Shown here in pieces: positions 63,969 through 64,000 of a stretch of DNA of 64,000 nt. How positions within the stretch are numbered: position 1 is the first letter of the stretch; each line of letters begins with the position of its first letter. The DNA is from JBOGOC01 sp050747525 (GTDB taxonomy: Bacteria > Acidobacteriota > Polarisedimenticolia > JACPZX01 > DASXTC01). A model generated the notes under the pieces. The model saw nothing but the letters and a program-made list of their open reading frames with translations, was not told the DNA's origin and did not search any database. The translations under genes were made by a program, and so were the position numbers. The stretch spans positions 1 to 64,000 of the forward strand of contig JBOGOC010000107.1 of the NCBI GenBank assembly GCA_050747525.1. The letters run 5' to 3'.

Positions 63969-64000
63969 ATGGCCAGGACCACGGCGCGTCTCACCCACCC
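63969..64000 (+). CDS. Start of a gene cut by the window edge
   Basis: ATG 63969 is preceded by AAAGGAGG at ideal distance. Only MARTTARLTH is visible, a basic N-terminus, so the product cannot be named. Confidence 0.55.
   Translation, partial: MARTTARLTH

Overview
The window is GC-rich (about two thirds G+C by eye) chromosomal DNA from a Gram-negative, deep-branching environmental bacterium. Outer-membrane beta-barrels, a patatin type Vd autotransporter, Sec-type signal peptides and lipoproteins show a double membrane. A Ser/Thr kinase fused to a TolB-like propeller, S9 peptidases, DUF4215-type Cys-rich secreted proteins, an arylsulfatase, a GTP-type PEPCK and a membrane pyrophosphatase fit an Acidobacteriota-like lineage (for example Polarisedimenticolia); this placement is inference. 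No rRNA, tRNA, CRISPR, phage or insertion-sequence genes were seen.

Layout. 1-3.6 kb (minus): tightly overlapping operon of DEAD-box helicase, VOC protein with a basic tail, a broken alpha/beta hydrolase, a secreted protein, an ACT-domain protein and a CxxC-rich secreted protein running off the edge. 3.8-9.4 kb (plus): a lipoprotein fusing an M19 dipeptidase, a B3-type metallo-beta-lactamase fold and a META-like domain, then a large repeat-built secreted protein. 9.4-13.9 kb (minus): Fpg/Nei glycosylase, retropepsin-PDZ protein, small ORF (plus), S9 peptidase. 14-17.4 kb (plus): divergent membrane pyrophosphatase translationally coupled to a secreted protein, followed by a structured 179-bp inverted-repeat element. 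17.6-19.8 kb (minus): Tet-like MFS pump and outer-membrane protein. 19.9-24.2 kb (plus): REC-PAS-GGDEF-EAL regulator, cysteine-synthase-like enzyme, DUF2891 protein. 24.2-26.4 kb (minus): patatin autotransporter, divergent from a five-gene envelope operon (26.6-31.4 kb) ending with an arylsulfatase and a polytopic protein. 31.4-34.7 kb (minus): Ser/Thr kinase-propeller, DUF948-like and YtxH-like proteins. 34.8-37.9 kb (plus): PEPCK, secreted protein, VapBC-type toxin-antitoxin pair.

38-50.8 kb (minus) is the most unusual part: two tandem, paralogous, Sec-secreted Rhs/YD-repeat giants (about 2,100 residues each), each with the same duplicated promoter (TTGAT[A/C]-17-TATAAA-like, TATGAA), different peptide-repeat inserts, different C-terminal tips, and a leftover of the ancestral 3' end downstream of the shorter tip. 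51-56.7 kb (plus): ankyrin-PQQ propeller protein, amidohydrolase, class V aminotransferase and APC permease with overlapping start/stop codons. 56.7-59.7 kb (minus): GFA-like protein, secreted Rid protein and a DUF222-HNH endonuclease behind a palindrome-flanked promoter. 60-63.6 kb (minus): a subtilisin-like protease with twin P domains, split by a single-base frameshift. A new plus-strand gene starts at the right edge.

The dominant theme is secretion, cell surface and extracellular protein or peptide processing, mixed with c-di-GMP and Ser/Thr-kinase signalling and ordinary central metabolism.
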